From: an uncultured Clostridia bacterium
GTDB taxonomy: Bacteria > Bacillota > Clostridia > Oscillospirales > Oscillospiraceae
Reading direction: 5' to 3'
Assembly: GCA_946547105.1 (NCBI GenBank)
Contig: CAMNOV010000010.1
Coordinates: forward strand, 1-39,777
Length of the DNA: 39,777 bases
The notes beneath the pieces were generated by a model, which saw nothing but the letters and a program-made list of their open reading frames with translations, had not been told where the DNA came from and made no database searches. The translations under genes were made by a program, and so were the position numbers. Below, in pieces: positions 7,174 to 16,473 of the stretch (within the stretch, counting starts at the first letter, position 1; every line of letters starts with the position of its first letter).

Positions 7174-8008
7174 ACAGCTTTTTCAGGCTGTCCTCCCCTT
7201 TTTCCTTCACAAAATAGTGCCGCGCGATCCAGCGGGACAGGCCGTCCAGCCCCGGATACACCAGGCGCTCGCTCATGTTGAGCTGGTCGAGCATGTCGCG
7301 CACGCGCCAGCGGAGCCGCCGGTCGATGACGTATTTGACGGTGTTCTGCGTATAGCGGTCGAGGAAGCCCTCCACGTCCTCCATGTCCATCGGGATGACG
7401 GAGAAGAAGGAATACTGGTTAACGATGCGCGAGTCGATGCTGGGCGGCTCGATGACGACCATGGCGCGGTCGCCCATGTCGCGGTCATAGGCGGCGATAT
7501 CCGCCGCGGCCCGGCCCAGCATCTCGACGGAGAAGACCTCCGCCTTGTTGGCCTCCATGATCTCCTGATAGCGCGGCGGCAGCAGGGCGTGCAGCTCCTT
7601 GATGTCCGTGCGCCAGACCATGCAGTCGTGGTCCTCCATGCGCTCCAGGTTCTCCTCACTCACAGCGAAGTGCAGCGCCACCAGCGCCGACTGCGTCCAG
7701 TCCAGCAGCCGCGTGGGCAGGCCGTGGTGCTGGCCGAGGAACATCTGCAGCCAGACGGACTGCGCGATCGACGGGTCCTCCATCACGGCGTATTTGGCAA
7801 AATTCTTCAGGATCGCCGGCTCCAGCGTGCGCTGCAGGTCCTTGCAGTTGCGCCGGAGGCTGGTGACCATGGTGAAGTCCGCGTTGGCCATGCCGCGGTA
7901 GACGTAGAGGCTGCGGTTGCGCCCCAGATCGGGCCGGTAGGGCTGGTCCGACAGCAGCGGGATCAGATCCTCCACGCGCTCGATCCTGACTTCCTTGATC
8001 ATTGTCAT
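7172..8008 (-). CDS. FRG-domain protein
   Basis: About 278 residues. The FRG signature is clear: YRGMANADFTMVTSLRRN near residue 40, then QHHGLPTRLLDWTQSALVALHFAV in the middle (residues about 95-118), the region that names the family. The C-terminal part (from about 215) is charged and unassigned. FRG proteins occur across bacteria and phages, often in accessory regions; the molecular role is not firmly established, though an ADP-ribosyltransferase-like relationship has been suggested. The start is uncertain: ATG 8008 and ATG 8002 are in frame and no strong Shine-Dalgarno is seen (GAAAGAAAG only). It stands alone between two intergenic elements, with the giant surface gene upstream on the same strand but separated by a terminator. 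Confidence 0.85.
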   Translation of the reverse strand: MTMIKEVRIERVEDLIPLLSDQPYRPDLGRNRSLYVYRGMANADFTMVTSLRRNCKDLQRTLEPAILKNFAKYAVMEDPSIAQSVWLQMFLGQHHGLPTRLLDWTQSALVALHFAVSEENLERMEDHDCMVWRTDIKELHALLPPRYQEIMEANKAEVFSVEMLGRAAADIAAYDRDMGDRAMVVIEPPSIDSRIVNQYSFFSVIPMDMEDVEGFLDRYTQNTVKYVIDRRLRWRVRDMLDQLNMSERLVYPGLDGLSRWIARHYFVKEKGEDSLKKL

Positions 8009-8060
8009 CACGCTTTCTTTCTATATATGAAACAGTATATCACAGCCCGTCAAGAGACAT

Positions 8061-8092
8061 AAAAAGTGCCTGCGATCTCTCGCAGGCACTTT
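8061..8092 (-). terminator. Terminator of the giant surface protein gene
   Basis: A 13 bp stem (8063-8075 with 8080-8092) reads leftward into TTTTTAT. It starts 16 bp after the stop codon at 8108. Confidence 0.85.
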
Positions 8093-8107
8093 CGTTTGAT
8101 TTTGGAA

Positions 8108-11100
8108 TCAGGCTCTGTTCTTGCGCTTCTTCTGCTCGATCACGAGCGCGGCCATCGCCGCGGAGGAAGCCGCCATCAGCGCGATCCAGAGACCGAGGTT
8201 CGACTCGTCGCCGGTCTTCGGGGTCGTGCCGCCGCCGCCGCTGCCGCCGCTGCTGCCGGTCCAGACCAGAAGCAGCGGAGAGGTGCCCTTCACGGTGAAG
8301 CTCAGGGTGCTGCCGCTCTTGGTGATGGTGGGCATTTCGCCCTCGCCGGCCTTATGGCCGTTGACGTCCTCACCGAAGAGGTGCAGGACCACGAAGCGGT
8401 CCGTCGTCGCCGCGCCGCTCGGGATCGCCAGGCCGACCTTCACGCCCTTGGTCGGGAAGAGATCGGCGTCCAGCGGCAGCCACTCGCTGCCGTTGAAGTA
8501 CTCGACCGTCAGCTCATAGAGCTTGTTGCCCTTGACCGTCGTGGTGCCGAGGCGGCGCTTGACGGTGTTGAGCATGGCGGTCTTCATCGCGTCGACGCTG
8601 GCGTACTTGGTCTTGAGCGCTTCGGGGACCACGGCGTTTTCCGTAATCGTCACGCGCAGCTCGAACCAGTGCGCATAGAGCGTGACGTCCTCGGTGAGGA
8701 TGTCGCCCTCGAAGACCTGTTCGCCGCCGTCCTTGTCGTTATACCAGCCGCCGAAGATGTAGCCGTCGCGCTCCTGCGGGGTGGGCAGGGCGGGCACGCT
8801 GCCGTCGGCGTTGGCGTTCAGGCGGGTCTTGGAGACCTTGCCGCCGTTGGCGTCCAGGGTGATGACGATGCCTTCCTGCGGAGGCAGAGGCTCGTCGTCT
8901 CCGGTCCAGACCAGCAGCAGCGGGGACATGCCCTTGATGGTGAAGCTCAGGCTGCTGCCGTCCTTGGTCACGTCGGGCATTTCCGCATTGCCGGCCTTGT
9001 GGCCGTTGCAGTCCTCGCCGAACATGTGCAGCGCGTAGAATTCATCCTCCTGCGAGGCGCCCTCGGGGATCGGCATCGTGCACAGCACGCCGTCCTTCGG
9101 GAAGGTCTCCGCCGTCACGGGCTTCCAGCCGCTGCCGTCGTCCACTTCAACGGTGAGCTCGTAGAGCTTGTCGCCCTTGAAGCTGTCGATGCCCGTCGCT
9201 TTCTTCACGGTGGCCATCATGGCGTTCTTCATGGCCGCGACGCTGGCGTATCTGGTCTTGAGCGCTTCGGGGACCGTGACCTCCTCGCCGACAACGACGC
9301 GGTACTGCGGTCCGACCGGCTTGACGGTGAACGCGAAGGAGGCGATCTCGCTCTCCACGCCGTCCTTCACGGCCTTGACCTGAACGGTCACGTCCTCGTT
9401 GACGGTGAAGCTGTCGCCCTTCGTCCAGGTCTCGCCGCCGTCGGTGCTGTACCAGATCTCGGCGCCCTCGGTCTCGGTGCTGAACTTGAGCTCGGTGCCC
9501 TTCTCGACCTCACCGGCCGCCGGCTCGACGGTCGGGGTCGCGGGCTTGACGGGCTCTTCTTCCTTCACGGTGAATTCGAAGATCGCGATCTCGCTCTCCA
9601 CGCCGTCCTTCACGGCTTTGACCTGAATGGTCACGTCCTCGTTGACGGTGAAGCTGTCGCCCTTCGTCCAGGTCTCGCCGCCGTCGGTGCTGTACCAGAT
9701 CTCGGCGCCCTCGGTCTCGGTGCTGAACTTGAGCTCGGTGCCCTTCTCGACCTCACCGGCCGCCGGCTCGACGGTCGGGGTCGCGGGCTTGACGGGCTCT
9801 TCTTCCTTCACGGTGAATTCGAAGATCGCGATCTCGCTCTCCACGCCGTCCTTCACGGCTTTGACCTGAATGGTCACGTCCTCGTTGACGGTGAAGCTGT
9901 CGCCCTTCGTCCAGGTCTCGCCGCCGTCGGTGCTGTACCAGATCTCGGCGCCCTCGGTCTCGGTGCTGAACTTGAGCTCGGTGCCCTTCTCGACCTCGCC
10001 GGCCGCCGGCTCGACGGTCGGGGTCGCGGGCTTCTCGGGCGCGGGGATGGTGCAGATCACGTCCGCGCGATCGCGGATACGCAGGCGCGGGAAGGGTCCC
10101 TCAGGTGCGTTGAAGGTGTCGTCGTAGGAGGCAAGGCCGGTGGCCTCGACCTCGGCGCCGACTTCACAGTTTTCCACTTCCTTCGAGGTGGTGATGTAGC
10201 CGTCGATGAACACGCGGGCCAGATTGCCCTCGGCGTCCTTGACCATAATGGTCTGGATCAGGCCGTTGGCCAGCTCAAAGCTGTCGACCGTACCCTTGAC
10301 GGTGACGAGCTTGCCCTCGGCGGAGCGGTCGTTGAGCTCGGAGGCCTTGATCTCGGTGGGCGCAACGCTGCCCTCGCCGATCACTTCGATCGTCTCGACC
10401 TGCAGCTCGGGCTCGCCCTGGTAAAAATCGGTGTGGCCGACGATGCGGACCTTGTCGCCGATCTTGTACTCGCCGGAGACCGGGAAGCAGCAGATGCCGG
10501 CCGTGTCGTCCTGCACGTAGATGCAGTCGAAGAACGCGGTGTCCTTATCGTAGCCGGAGGCGTTGGAGGTCACGACGCCCTCGATGGTGAAGATGTAGCC
10601 GGTATCGTCCGGTTTGGAGGCTTCGCGCACTTCGGCGATCGTTGCGGTCCCGGCGTCCTTATCGAGAACGTCGAGCTCCAGGGTGCGCGTCTTTTCGTAT
10701 GTCTCGCCGTCCAGCTCAAAGATTGCCGTCACGGTGATCACATAGTGCTTGGCGGAAGTGAAGGTGTACTTGAATTCTGCATCCTTCGTGCCGCCGGCGG
10801 GAACGCTGTAGCCGGTGGCGTCGGTGCCAAGCACCTCGCTGCCGTTGATGGTGTAGATCACGGAGCTGACGGTGGCCGCCTTGTCCTCGTTGTTGAAGAG
10901 CGTGGTGACAAGCGTGGCTTCCTCACCGATATAGACAGGCTCAGACGCCGCTTTGGCATCGGAAATGCCGAGCTTGACGGTCGTGCCGACCCAGATCGGC
11001 GCGGTCACAGCCAGATCGCCGTCCTTCTCCGTCACCTTGACATAGTAGTAGGTGTACTGGGGTTCGAGCTTCGCGGTCAGTTCGCCGGAGGCAAGCGCTT

Positions 11101-14100
11101 CCGCGTCGTCCCAGGTATAGGCCGTCTTGCCGCTGTCAGCGATGAGCTCCACCTTGCTGAAGCTGTCGTCCGGATCATAAACTGTAACGACGACGTTCAG
11201 CTTCTCAGGGGCGTTCTCCTCGCTGAAGATCGTTCCCATGGGTTGATCGTTGATCGTGTAGAAAATCTCCAGGTTCTTATCTTCCGTGGCGTACACGCGC
11301 AGCGCGCGGATCGCGTCGTAGATGCCCTGCTCGGTAAAGTCATCGGTCAGGACGACGTCGCGGGCGTCGTTGGCATTGCCCCAGCGGCCCTTGTGGTTGT
11401 CCTGGTTGTTGGTGGGCGCCACATGCCAGCCCTTGTCCAGGGCCATGGTATACTGCTCATAGCTCGGGTAATAGCCGCCGGCACCGATCTGGCCCTCGCC
11501 GTTGCCGACCTCGACCAGGAACATGTGGGCGTCCGTCGCTTCATCCCAGTAGGAGAAGTCGGTGAAGTTGCCGAAGGTCGTGCCCGGGTGGTTGAACATG
11601 CTCAGGCTGCTGCCCTTGTTGAGGGTCTGGTAATAGAGCTTCATGCCGGCGTCGCCGGATTTGTTGTTCAGCTCGGCGTTGTTGCGGGAAACAAGGCCGT
11701 CGCTGTCGAAGGTGTTGATGTGGCCGGGACCGCCGGACCAGGTCATCTCAAAGCCGGCGATGGCCAGGCGGTCGGGATGGCTCGCGTTGAACTGCTCGAC
11801 GGCGCCCTTGTACTCTTCCCAGAGCGCGCGGCTGGCGTCGGTCATCAGGCTCTTGTCGTTGAGCGCGTCGGCGGGGTTGGCAGCGCTGGTGGTGTCAAAG
11901 TAGTTGGAGTGGTCGGTGAAGGCCACGAACTGGACGTTCGCGCTCTCCGGCAGGGCGGCGATGTAATCCAGCGCCGTTTCCAGCGTACCGGAGCCGTCGG
12001 AGTAGGTGGTGTGGGAGTGGAGCTGACCGAAGTACAGCTGGTATTCCGAGGTGCCCACGGTAAAGTTCCAGCTCTGCTCCGCCTCGATGCCGTCGCTGCG
12101 CTTGATCGTGATGTGCACCGTCGCGCGGCCCTTGGTCATATCCTCGGCAGGCGTGTAGCTCAGCACGCCGTTTTCAAACGTCGCCTCAACGGTCTCGCCG
12201 TTGACGGTCATCGTGAAGACGGGGTCCTTGCCGGCGTTGCCGATCTTCGCGGAGATCACGGGCTTCAGGTTTTCGCCGGTCTGCGCGTTGGGCGCCGGCG
12301 TCAGCTCTTCAAAGAAGGGCTTGTCGATGATCTCGACGCTCTTTTCGCCGCTGTACTCGATGCTGTAGCTGTTTTTCACCTCGACCTTGATGACGAGCTT
12401 GTCGGCTCCGTCGCCGTCGATGTCCGCGGCCGGGAGCGTGAAGCTCACGAGCTTGCCGTCGGCGGACTGGGTAAAGTCAGTCACGGTGCAGCTCTTGCTG
12501 CCGGCCGTGTAGCTGATGGTCAGGGTCTCGATCTCATCGGCCAGGTCGTCCAGCGAGAAGGAGCAGTTGTAATCCTGCTCGACGTAGCGGGAGTCCTCGC
12601 AGTCGAAGATCACGCCGGGATCCTGCACGATGTTGTTGTAGATCTTGGTATCCTCGGTCGGCTCGTAGAAATTGAAGAGGTAGATGCCGATATCGTTCTT
12701 CGTGCTGAAGGTCCAGCCGGAGAAGACGCTGGAGTAATACTCGACGCACACGGGCGTGCCGTTGTAGGTGACTTCCTTATTATAAATGATGTAGCCGCCT
12801 TCTTTAGGCGTCAGATACCATTTGGCCTCCTCGGGGGCGCTGCCGTCCTCGTTGGCGTCGACGAAGAGCAGCTCCTCGCTGGCGTTGGTGGCGAAGTACT
12901 GCTCGCCCACCTTGAAGGTGTAGTAGCGGCCCATGGAGTCGACGGTGAAGGCGTAGGCGCCGTTGCCGGCCTTGGCCTTGTCGCCCACGATCTCGGTCGG
13001 GATCGCTCTCATGGCGTAGTTGGCCTCGGCAAACAGGCCGATGGAGGACGCCGCCGTGGCGTTATAGGCCAGGTACTGCTTGCCCTTTTCCAGCACGCCG
13101 TCCCATTCGCCGTCGTCAACAGCCTCGACCGCGTCCTCGGGATTGACCAGATAGAACTGCAGGGCAAACTCGCTCTCGGTGAATCTGCTGTTGGTGGGAG
13201 CGGTGAAGTAGCCGGAGAAGACCTCCGTCTCGTTGCGGACGTAGGCCTCGACGTAGGCCGGGCCTCTGTCACTGGAGACCGTGGGGCTGTTCATGTAGAA
13301 GCAGTCCTCCGTCTTGGCCGGGGTCAGCGTCCAGGTGTTGTTGGGGTAGGTCGCCACGTTCAGGCTCAGCTCGGCGTAGGTGCCGCTGGGCCAGACGGTG
13401 ATGCTGCGGCTCTCGTCGCCGTAGGCGTAGAAGCTGTAGGTGCCGTCGTCGTTCTTCTTCGCGGTCCAGACAAAGTCCTCGGTGAAGTTGAGCACCTTGT
13501 TGTCTTCTACGGTGCAGGAGTTGGCCTTCAGGTACCAGTCGCCGTTGGGCTTGGAGCTGATGGCGGTCATATGGCCGGGGCTGTAGATCGCAACGGTCTT
13601 GCCGTCCAGCTCGTTCAGATCCGTGACCAGGTCGCCCTTGTCCTGGGGCTCGGGCGGAGTCTCAGGCTCGGCGCCCTGCTTGTAGAAGGCAAAGATGAAG
13701 GCGTTATTCGTTCCGGGGTTGGCGTAGTCGTACAGAGAAAACTCCGTATACTGTGCGTACCACTCCAGATAGATATGACCGCCGTCCTTGCTGCTGGGCA
13801 GCCCGCCCAGGTAGAGGTAATATTCGCCGCTGTTGGGCGCGTCCTCCAGCGTCCAGTCGGAGGCGGCGGGATCGGTCAGCACGAAGTTGTTGTAGACTCT
13901 GCCGCTGCTGTTGGTGCGCTGCGTGCCGCCGAGAGTCTTGTCGGCCTGCCTGAAGGTGTAGCTGCCGTCGCTGTTGGCCGTCACCGTCCAGGCCACCGTC
14001 GCGTCGTCGGTGGTGATCACGCCGTCGACCGGGCTCAGCTCCGAGCCGGTCAGATAATTGGTGTTGCTCTCCAGCGGCGTGGAGCTCACGCCCCGGCCGT

Positions 14101-16153
14101 TGGCCACGTTGAAGATGATCACCGTGTCGCCGTCAGCAATGGTGCTGGTCAGACCGTAGGTGTTGGTCTGCGGCTCCTCGGCCTTGACGGTGTAGGCAAA
14201 GCTCGCGACCGCGCTTTCGATCCCGTCGAGCACGGCCTTGACCTGCACGGTCAGGTCCTCGTTGACGGTAACGGTGCTGCCCTCGGTCCAGGTCTCGCCG
14301 TTATCGGTGCTGATATAAATCACCGCGCCCTCGGTCGCGCAGGAGAAGGTCACCACGGTGCCCTTCTCGACCTCGCCCGCGGCCACGTCCGCCGTCGGCG
14401 TTTCCACCGCAGCAGGCTCGTCGCTCTGGACCGTGATCTCGCTGTCGAGCGTATTGCGCAGCTGCAGCGTCGAATTGTTGATGCCGACGGCCAGCGTCAC
14501 GTCGACCTTGTCGCCGACCTTGACACGCCAGACGCCCTCGGTTTTTTCGATCACGGCCTTGTAGATCTGGATCGTGTTCCCCTCGGCGTCCTTGAGGGTG
14601 ATGTTCGGATTGGAATAAGCGCCGTTATTGTCGTAGACCTCGGCCACTTCGAGGTCGGTCAGTTTTACGTAGGTGCAGACGTCCGCCGTCGTCAGCGCGC
14701 CGATCGTCGTCTCCTTTGCCTCCAGCGTCAGGCCGGAGGATTTCTGATAAGTGGCCTTGCTCAGTTCGGGCAGAGCTCTGTAAGTGGCACGCGTACCACC
14801 GCCGATCAGCGTATCGCCCAGGCTGATGTCGGCCGGAGCCGTATCAAAATACAGATCGATGCCGCCGGTCTCATCCTGGATATAAATGTTCTTACCGTCG
14901 ACCAGGGTAACGACGCCCTTGACCGTGAACTCGGTACCGGTCTCGCCCGCCAGGGCCTCGGCGATCGTGACGGTCTCCGGCTCGGGTTCAGGAGTCGGTT
15001 CCGGGGTGGGTTCGGGAGTCGGTTCGGGAGTCGGTTCGGGAGTGGGCTCGGGAGTCGGTTCCGGGGTGGGCTCCGGCTTGGCCTCGGCATAGAAATCAAA
15101 CCAGTAGGCGTCCGTGTCCTTCACGCCATAGGTCGTGAAGCCGTTGTAATACTCCAGCGCCTGGTTGTGGTTGCCGTTGTAGGCAGCGCCCACGTTCATC
15201 AGGACCCAGGTGCCGTCGTCCTTCTGCTCCAGCGTCCACTTGGCCAGATCGCTCTCGCCGTCGGCGGCAAAGCTCAGGGCGTTGCCGGTCTCGCCGGAGC
15301 TCAGATACTGGCCGTTGCGCTCGAAACGGAACTGCTCCCCGCTCACGCTGACCTTCAGCAGAGCCATCGCTTCGGTCTGGCCCAGCTTGCCGTCGCTCAG
15401 GGTGCCGGCCGTGCCGGCCAGCTTCTTGCCGCTGGCGGTATCGGTGAGGACCATGCCGGACTTCGGATGATAGAGAAGGATCTCGTCGCCTTCGGCCGGC
15501 GCCTCGGTCAACCGCTCAAAGTACACGCTGGGTGCGGGCGCTTCCGTGGGAGCCGTGGTCGGCTCCGCCGTCGGCTCGGGAGCCTCGGTCGGGTCCGGGT
15601 CAAGGGGGATATCCTCGTTCAGCCGCCAGAACTCGAGCGTTTCCCCGGCGATGTTGTTGTGGATCGTCGTATAGGTGCGCCAGTCCTTGGGAGTCCCGTT
15701 ATCCACCCAAACGCCCATATAGCGGCCGGTCTCCACGGCCTTCAGATAGCCGCTGTCCAGCGTCCAGGCCGTCTCCGCCCCGTTCGCGCGCAGGCCGTTG
15801 TTGGCCGTGCCGGGGTTCAGGAAACCGTTGGCGCTGCCGATCGTGTAGCCGCCGTCGACGGCCTTGATCGTCCAGCCATAGGCAGCCGCGTCCGCATCCA
15901 GGCTGCCGTCTGCCGCAAAGGAGGCGGCGTCGGCAGCGGGCGTTTTGCCAGTCGCTGCGTTCGGCAGGATCCAGGTCGTGCCGTCCTTCGACATCGTGAT
16001 GGCCACGGTGTCTCCGGGCAGGATACTCTCCAGGTCGGCCTTCTCCCAGCTCGCGCTGCCGTCCGCCGCAAAGGCGGCCGCCGGCACCAGCGAAAGGAGC
16101 ATGCTGAGCAGAAGCACCACGGACAGGAGCTTGCTCATCTTCTTTATCATCAT
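8108..16153 (-). CDS. Giant sortase-anchored surface protein with PHP-type phosphoesterase domain
   Basis: The protein has 2681 residues from ATG 16153, which has GAGGAGG 7 nt upstream; the frame extends to 16180 but without such a site. A signal peptide (about 1-30, ending AAAFA) is followed by repeated beta-rich modules (two similar T-W-containing blocks, residues about 30-340), a PTPE linker (about 358-394), an OB-like module (TEFTVKGVVTLVDGKNIYIQ), a PHP domain of the CehA/McbA kind (about 1366-1650) and a second OB-like module. The PHP metal motifs are present: LHSHTTYSDG, FTDHSNYF, FEMTW, MFNHPG, NNQDNHKGRW. Next come three near-identical 81-residue chitobiase-like units (about 2043-2281), a Listeria/Bacteroides-type repeat (LDANGGKVSKTRLNA) between two similar modules, and the anchor TPKTGDES, one membrane helix and KKRKNRA. 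A cell-wall-bound phosphoesterase or nuclease is inferred; the substrate is unknown. No sortase is in the window. Confidence 0.92.
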   Translation of the reverse strand: MMIKKMSKLLSVVLLLSMLLSLVPAAAFAADGSASWEKADLESILPGDTVAITMSKDGTTWILPNAATGKTPAADAASFAADGSLDADAAAYGWTIKAVDGGYTIGSANGFLNPGTANNGLRANGAETAWTLDSGYLKAVETGRYMGVWVDNGTPKDWRTYTTIHNNIAGETLEFWRLNEDIPLDPDPTEAPEPTAEPTTAPTEAPAPSVYFERLTEAPAEGDEILLYHPKSGMVLTDTASGKKLAGTAGTLSDGKLGQTEAMALLKVSVSGEQFRFERNGQYLSSGETGNALSFAADGESDLAKWTLEQKDDGTWVLMNVGAAYNGNHNQALEYYNGFTTYGVKDTDAYWFDFYAEAKPEPTPEPTPEPTPEPTPEPTPEPTPEPTPEPEPETVTIAEALAGETGTEFTVKGVVTLVDGKNIYIQDETGGIDLYFDTAPADISLGDTLIGGGTRATYRALPELSKATYQKSSGLTLEAKETTIGALTTADVCTYVKLTDLEVAEVYDNNGAYSNPNITLKDAEGNTIQIYKAVIEKTEGVWRVKVGDKVDVTLAVGINNSTLQLRNTLDSEITVQSDEPAAVETPTADVAAGEVEKGTVVTFSCATEGAVIYISTDNGETWTEGSTVTVNEDLTVQVKAVLDGIESAVASFAYTVKAEEPQTNTYGLTSTIADGDTVIIFNVANGRGVSSTPLESNTNYLTGSELSPVDGVITTDDATVAWTVTANSDGSYTFRQADKTLGGTQRTNSSGRVYNNFVLTDPAASDWTLEDAPNSGEYYLYLGGLPSSKDGGHIYLEWYAQYTEFSLYDYANPGTNNAFIFAFYKQGAEPETPPEPQDKGDLVTDLNELDGKTVAIYSPGHMTAISSKPNGDWYLKANSCTVEDNKVLNFTEDFVWTAKKNDDGTYSFYAYGDESRSITVWPSGTYAELSLNVATYPNNTWTLTPAKTEDCFYMNSPTVSSDRGPAYVEAYVRNETEVFSGYFTAPTNSRFTESEFALQFYLVNPEDAVEAVDDGEWDGVLEKGKQYLAYNATAASSIGLFAEANYAMRAIPTEIVGDKAKAGNGAYAFTVDSMGRYYTFKVGEQYFATNASEELLFVDANEDGSAPEEAKWYLTPKEGGYIIYNKEVTYNGTPVCVEYYSSVFSGWTFSTKNDIGIYLFNFYEPTEDTKIYNNIVQDPGVIFDCEDSRYVEQDYNCSFSLDDLADEIETLTISYTAGSKSCTVTDFTQSADGKLVSFTLPAADIDGDGADKLVIKVEVKNSYSIEYSGEKSVEIIDKPFFEELTPAPNAQTGENLKPVISAKIGNAGKDPVFTMTVNGETVEATFENGVLSYTPAEDMTKGRATVHITIKRSDGIEAEQSWNFTVGTSEYQLYFGQLHSHTTYSDGSGTLETALDYIAALPESANVQFVAFTDHSNYFDTTSAANPADALNDKSLMTDASRALWEEYKGAVEQFNASHPDRLAIAGFEMTWSGGPGHINTFDSDGLVSRNNAELNNKSGDAGMKLYYQTLNKGSSLSMFNHPGTTFGNFTDFSYWDEATDAHMFLVEVGNGEGQIGAGGYYPSYEQYTMALDKGWHVAPTNNQDNHKGRWGNANDARDVVLTDDFTEQGIYDAIRALRVYATEDKNLEIFYTINDQPMGTIFSEENAPEKLNVVVTVYDPDDSFSKVELIADSGKTAYTWDDAEALASGELTAKLEPQYTYYYVKVTEKDGDLAVTAPIWVGTTVKLGISDAKAASEPVYIGEEATLVTTLFNNEDKAATVSSVIYTINGSEVLGTDATGYSVPAGGTKDAEFKYTFTSAKHYVITVTAIFELDGETYEKTRTLELDVLDKDAGTATIAEVREASKPDDTGYIFTIEGVVTSNASGYDKDTAFFDCIYVQDDTAGICCFPVSGEYKIGDKVRIVGHTDFYQGEPELQVETIEVIGEGSVAPTEIKASELNDRSAEGKLVTVKGTVDSFELANGLIQTIMVKDAEGNLARVFIDGYITTSKEVENCEVGAEVEATGLASYDDTFNAPEGPFPRLRIRDRADVICTIPAPEKPATPTVEPAAGEVEKGTELKFSTETEGAEIWYSTDGGETWTKGDSFTVNEDVTIQVKAVKDGVESEIAIFEFTVKEEEPVKPATPTVEPAAGEVEKGTELKFSTETEGAEIWYSTDGGETWTKGDSFTVNEDVTIQVKAVKDGVESEIAIFEFTVKEEEPVKPATPTVEPAAGEVEKGTELKFSTETEGAEIWYSTDGGETWTKGDSFTVNEDVTVQVKAVKDGVESEIASFAFTVKPVGPQYRVVVGEEVTVPEALKTRYASVAAMKNAMMATVKKATGIDSFKGDKLYELTVEVDDGSGWKPVTAETFPKDGVLCTMPIPEGASQEDEFYALHMFGEDCNGHKAGNAEMPDVTKDGSSLSFTIKGMSPLLLVWTGDDEPLPPQEGIVITLDANGGKVSKTRLNANADGSVPALPTPQERDGYIFGGWYNDKDGGEQVFEGDILTEDVTLYAHWFELRVTITENAVVPEALKTKYASVDAMKTAMLNTVKRRLGTTTVKGNKLYELTVEYFNGSEWLPLDADLFPTKGVKVGLAIPSGAATTDRFVVLHLFGEDVNGHKAGEGEMPTITKSGSTLSFTVKGTSPLLLVWTGSSGGSGGGGTTPKTGDESNLGLWIALMAASSAAMAALVIEQKKRKNRA
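9299..10027 (-). repeat. Three tandem 243 bp repeats encoding 81-residue modules
   Basis: Three head-to-tail copies encode VKPATPTVEPAAGEVEKG and the following residues up to FTVKEEEP. Copies one and two are almost identical at DNA level, and copy three (the C-terminal one) differs at a few positions and diverges at its end. A diverged fourth module is encoded near 14170-14400. Such arrays can change copy number by recombination. Confidence 0.9.
14970..15080 (-). repeat. Short tandem repeat encoding a (PTPE)n linker
   Basis: About eight 12 bp units encode Pro-Thr-Pro-Glu between the N-terminal modules and the first OB-like module of the giant protein. The sequence is similar to the repeat at 3921-4052. 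Confidence 0.85.
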
Positions 16154-16219
16154 AGGAGTACCTCCTCGTAACGGAGTCACGTTTTACTGTATTCCCGTTT
16201 ACATAAGTATACATCGTTT

Positions 16220-16248
16220 ATTATAACAGAAACTTTGATTTTTGCCAG
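16220..16248 (-). promoter_or_regulatory. Promoter of the giant surface protein gene
   Basis: The -10 box TATAAT is at 16220-16225. The -35 is weak: CTGGCA at 16243-16248 with a 17 bp spacer matches 4 of 6 positions, and it lies inside a perfect inverted repeat (16241-16255). Weak -35 plus overlapping dyad suggests regulated expression. Confidence 0.6.
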
Positions 16249-16255
16249 TGGCAAA
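16241..16255. promoter_or_regulatory. Inverted repeat TTTGCCA-N-TGGCAAA, operator candidate
   Basis: A perfect dyad of 7 bp arms with a 1 bp centre covers the -35 position of the surface protein promoter. The size and symmetry fit a dimeric repressor or activator. No regulator gene is nearby, so the factor is unknown. Confidence 0.5.
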
Positions 16256-16418
16256 GGGCAAAAAATTCGTGGAAGATCATAGAAATTTTTGCACTTTTTT
16301 TATGAAAAGCGACAAAATTTCAAAATGCCGGAAAATTAAGATTTTAAGCGGGTTTTTCCGACTTTTTGTTGTCATTTCTGCGTTTCTTTTTTGTAACTTT
16401 TCAGAGCGAATCGCGGAC
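16256..16418. other. AT-rich intergenic stretch without a gene
   Basis: Between the two divergent promoters. A weak hairpin can form from CCGGAAAA and TTTTTCCG near 16329-16364. A possible 104-codon rightward frame (16242-16556) begins inside the dyad and runs into the tandem array with no ribosome binding site, so I do not call it a gene. Confidence 0.5.
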
Positions 16419-16424
16419 TGTCTC

Positions 16425-16453
16425 TTGACAGGGCGAGGCGGACTTGTTATGCT
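16425..16453 (+). promoter_or_regulatory. Promoter of the YibE/F-like gene (TTGACA-17-TATGCT)
   Basis: The -35 TTGACA is at 16425-16430 and the -10 TATGCT at 16448-16453, spacer 17 bp. The predicted start near 16460 puts the tandem array almost entirely in the 5' untranslated leader. The -35 is part of TGTCTCTTGACA, also found at the rpsF promoter. Confidence 0.65.
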
Positions 16454-16473
16454 GTTTTCAAGCACGAAAAACA

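Noticed and set aside
8066-16171. A 2701-codon rightward open frame opposite the giant surface gene
   Set aside because: It is a mirror of GC-rich codon use; the leftward frame has a ribosome binding site, signal peptide, recognised domains and anchor, while this one has none.
16256-16418. A third long palindrome of the 7011/21114 family
   Set aside because: Arms show only weak complementarity by eye, with no clear ends; AT-rich composition alone could explain it.
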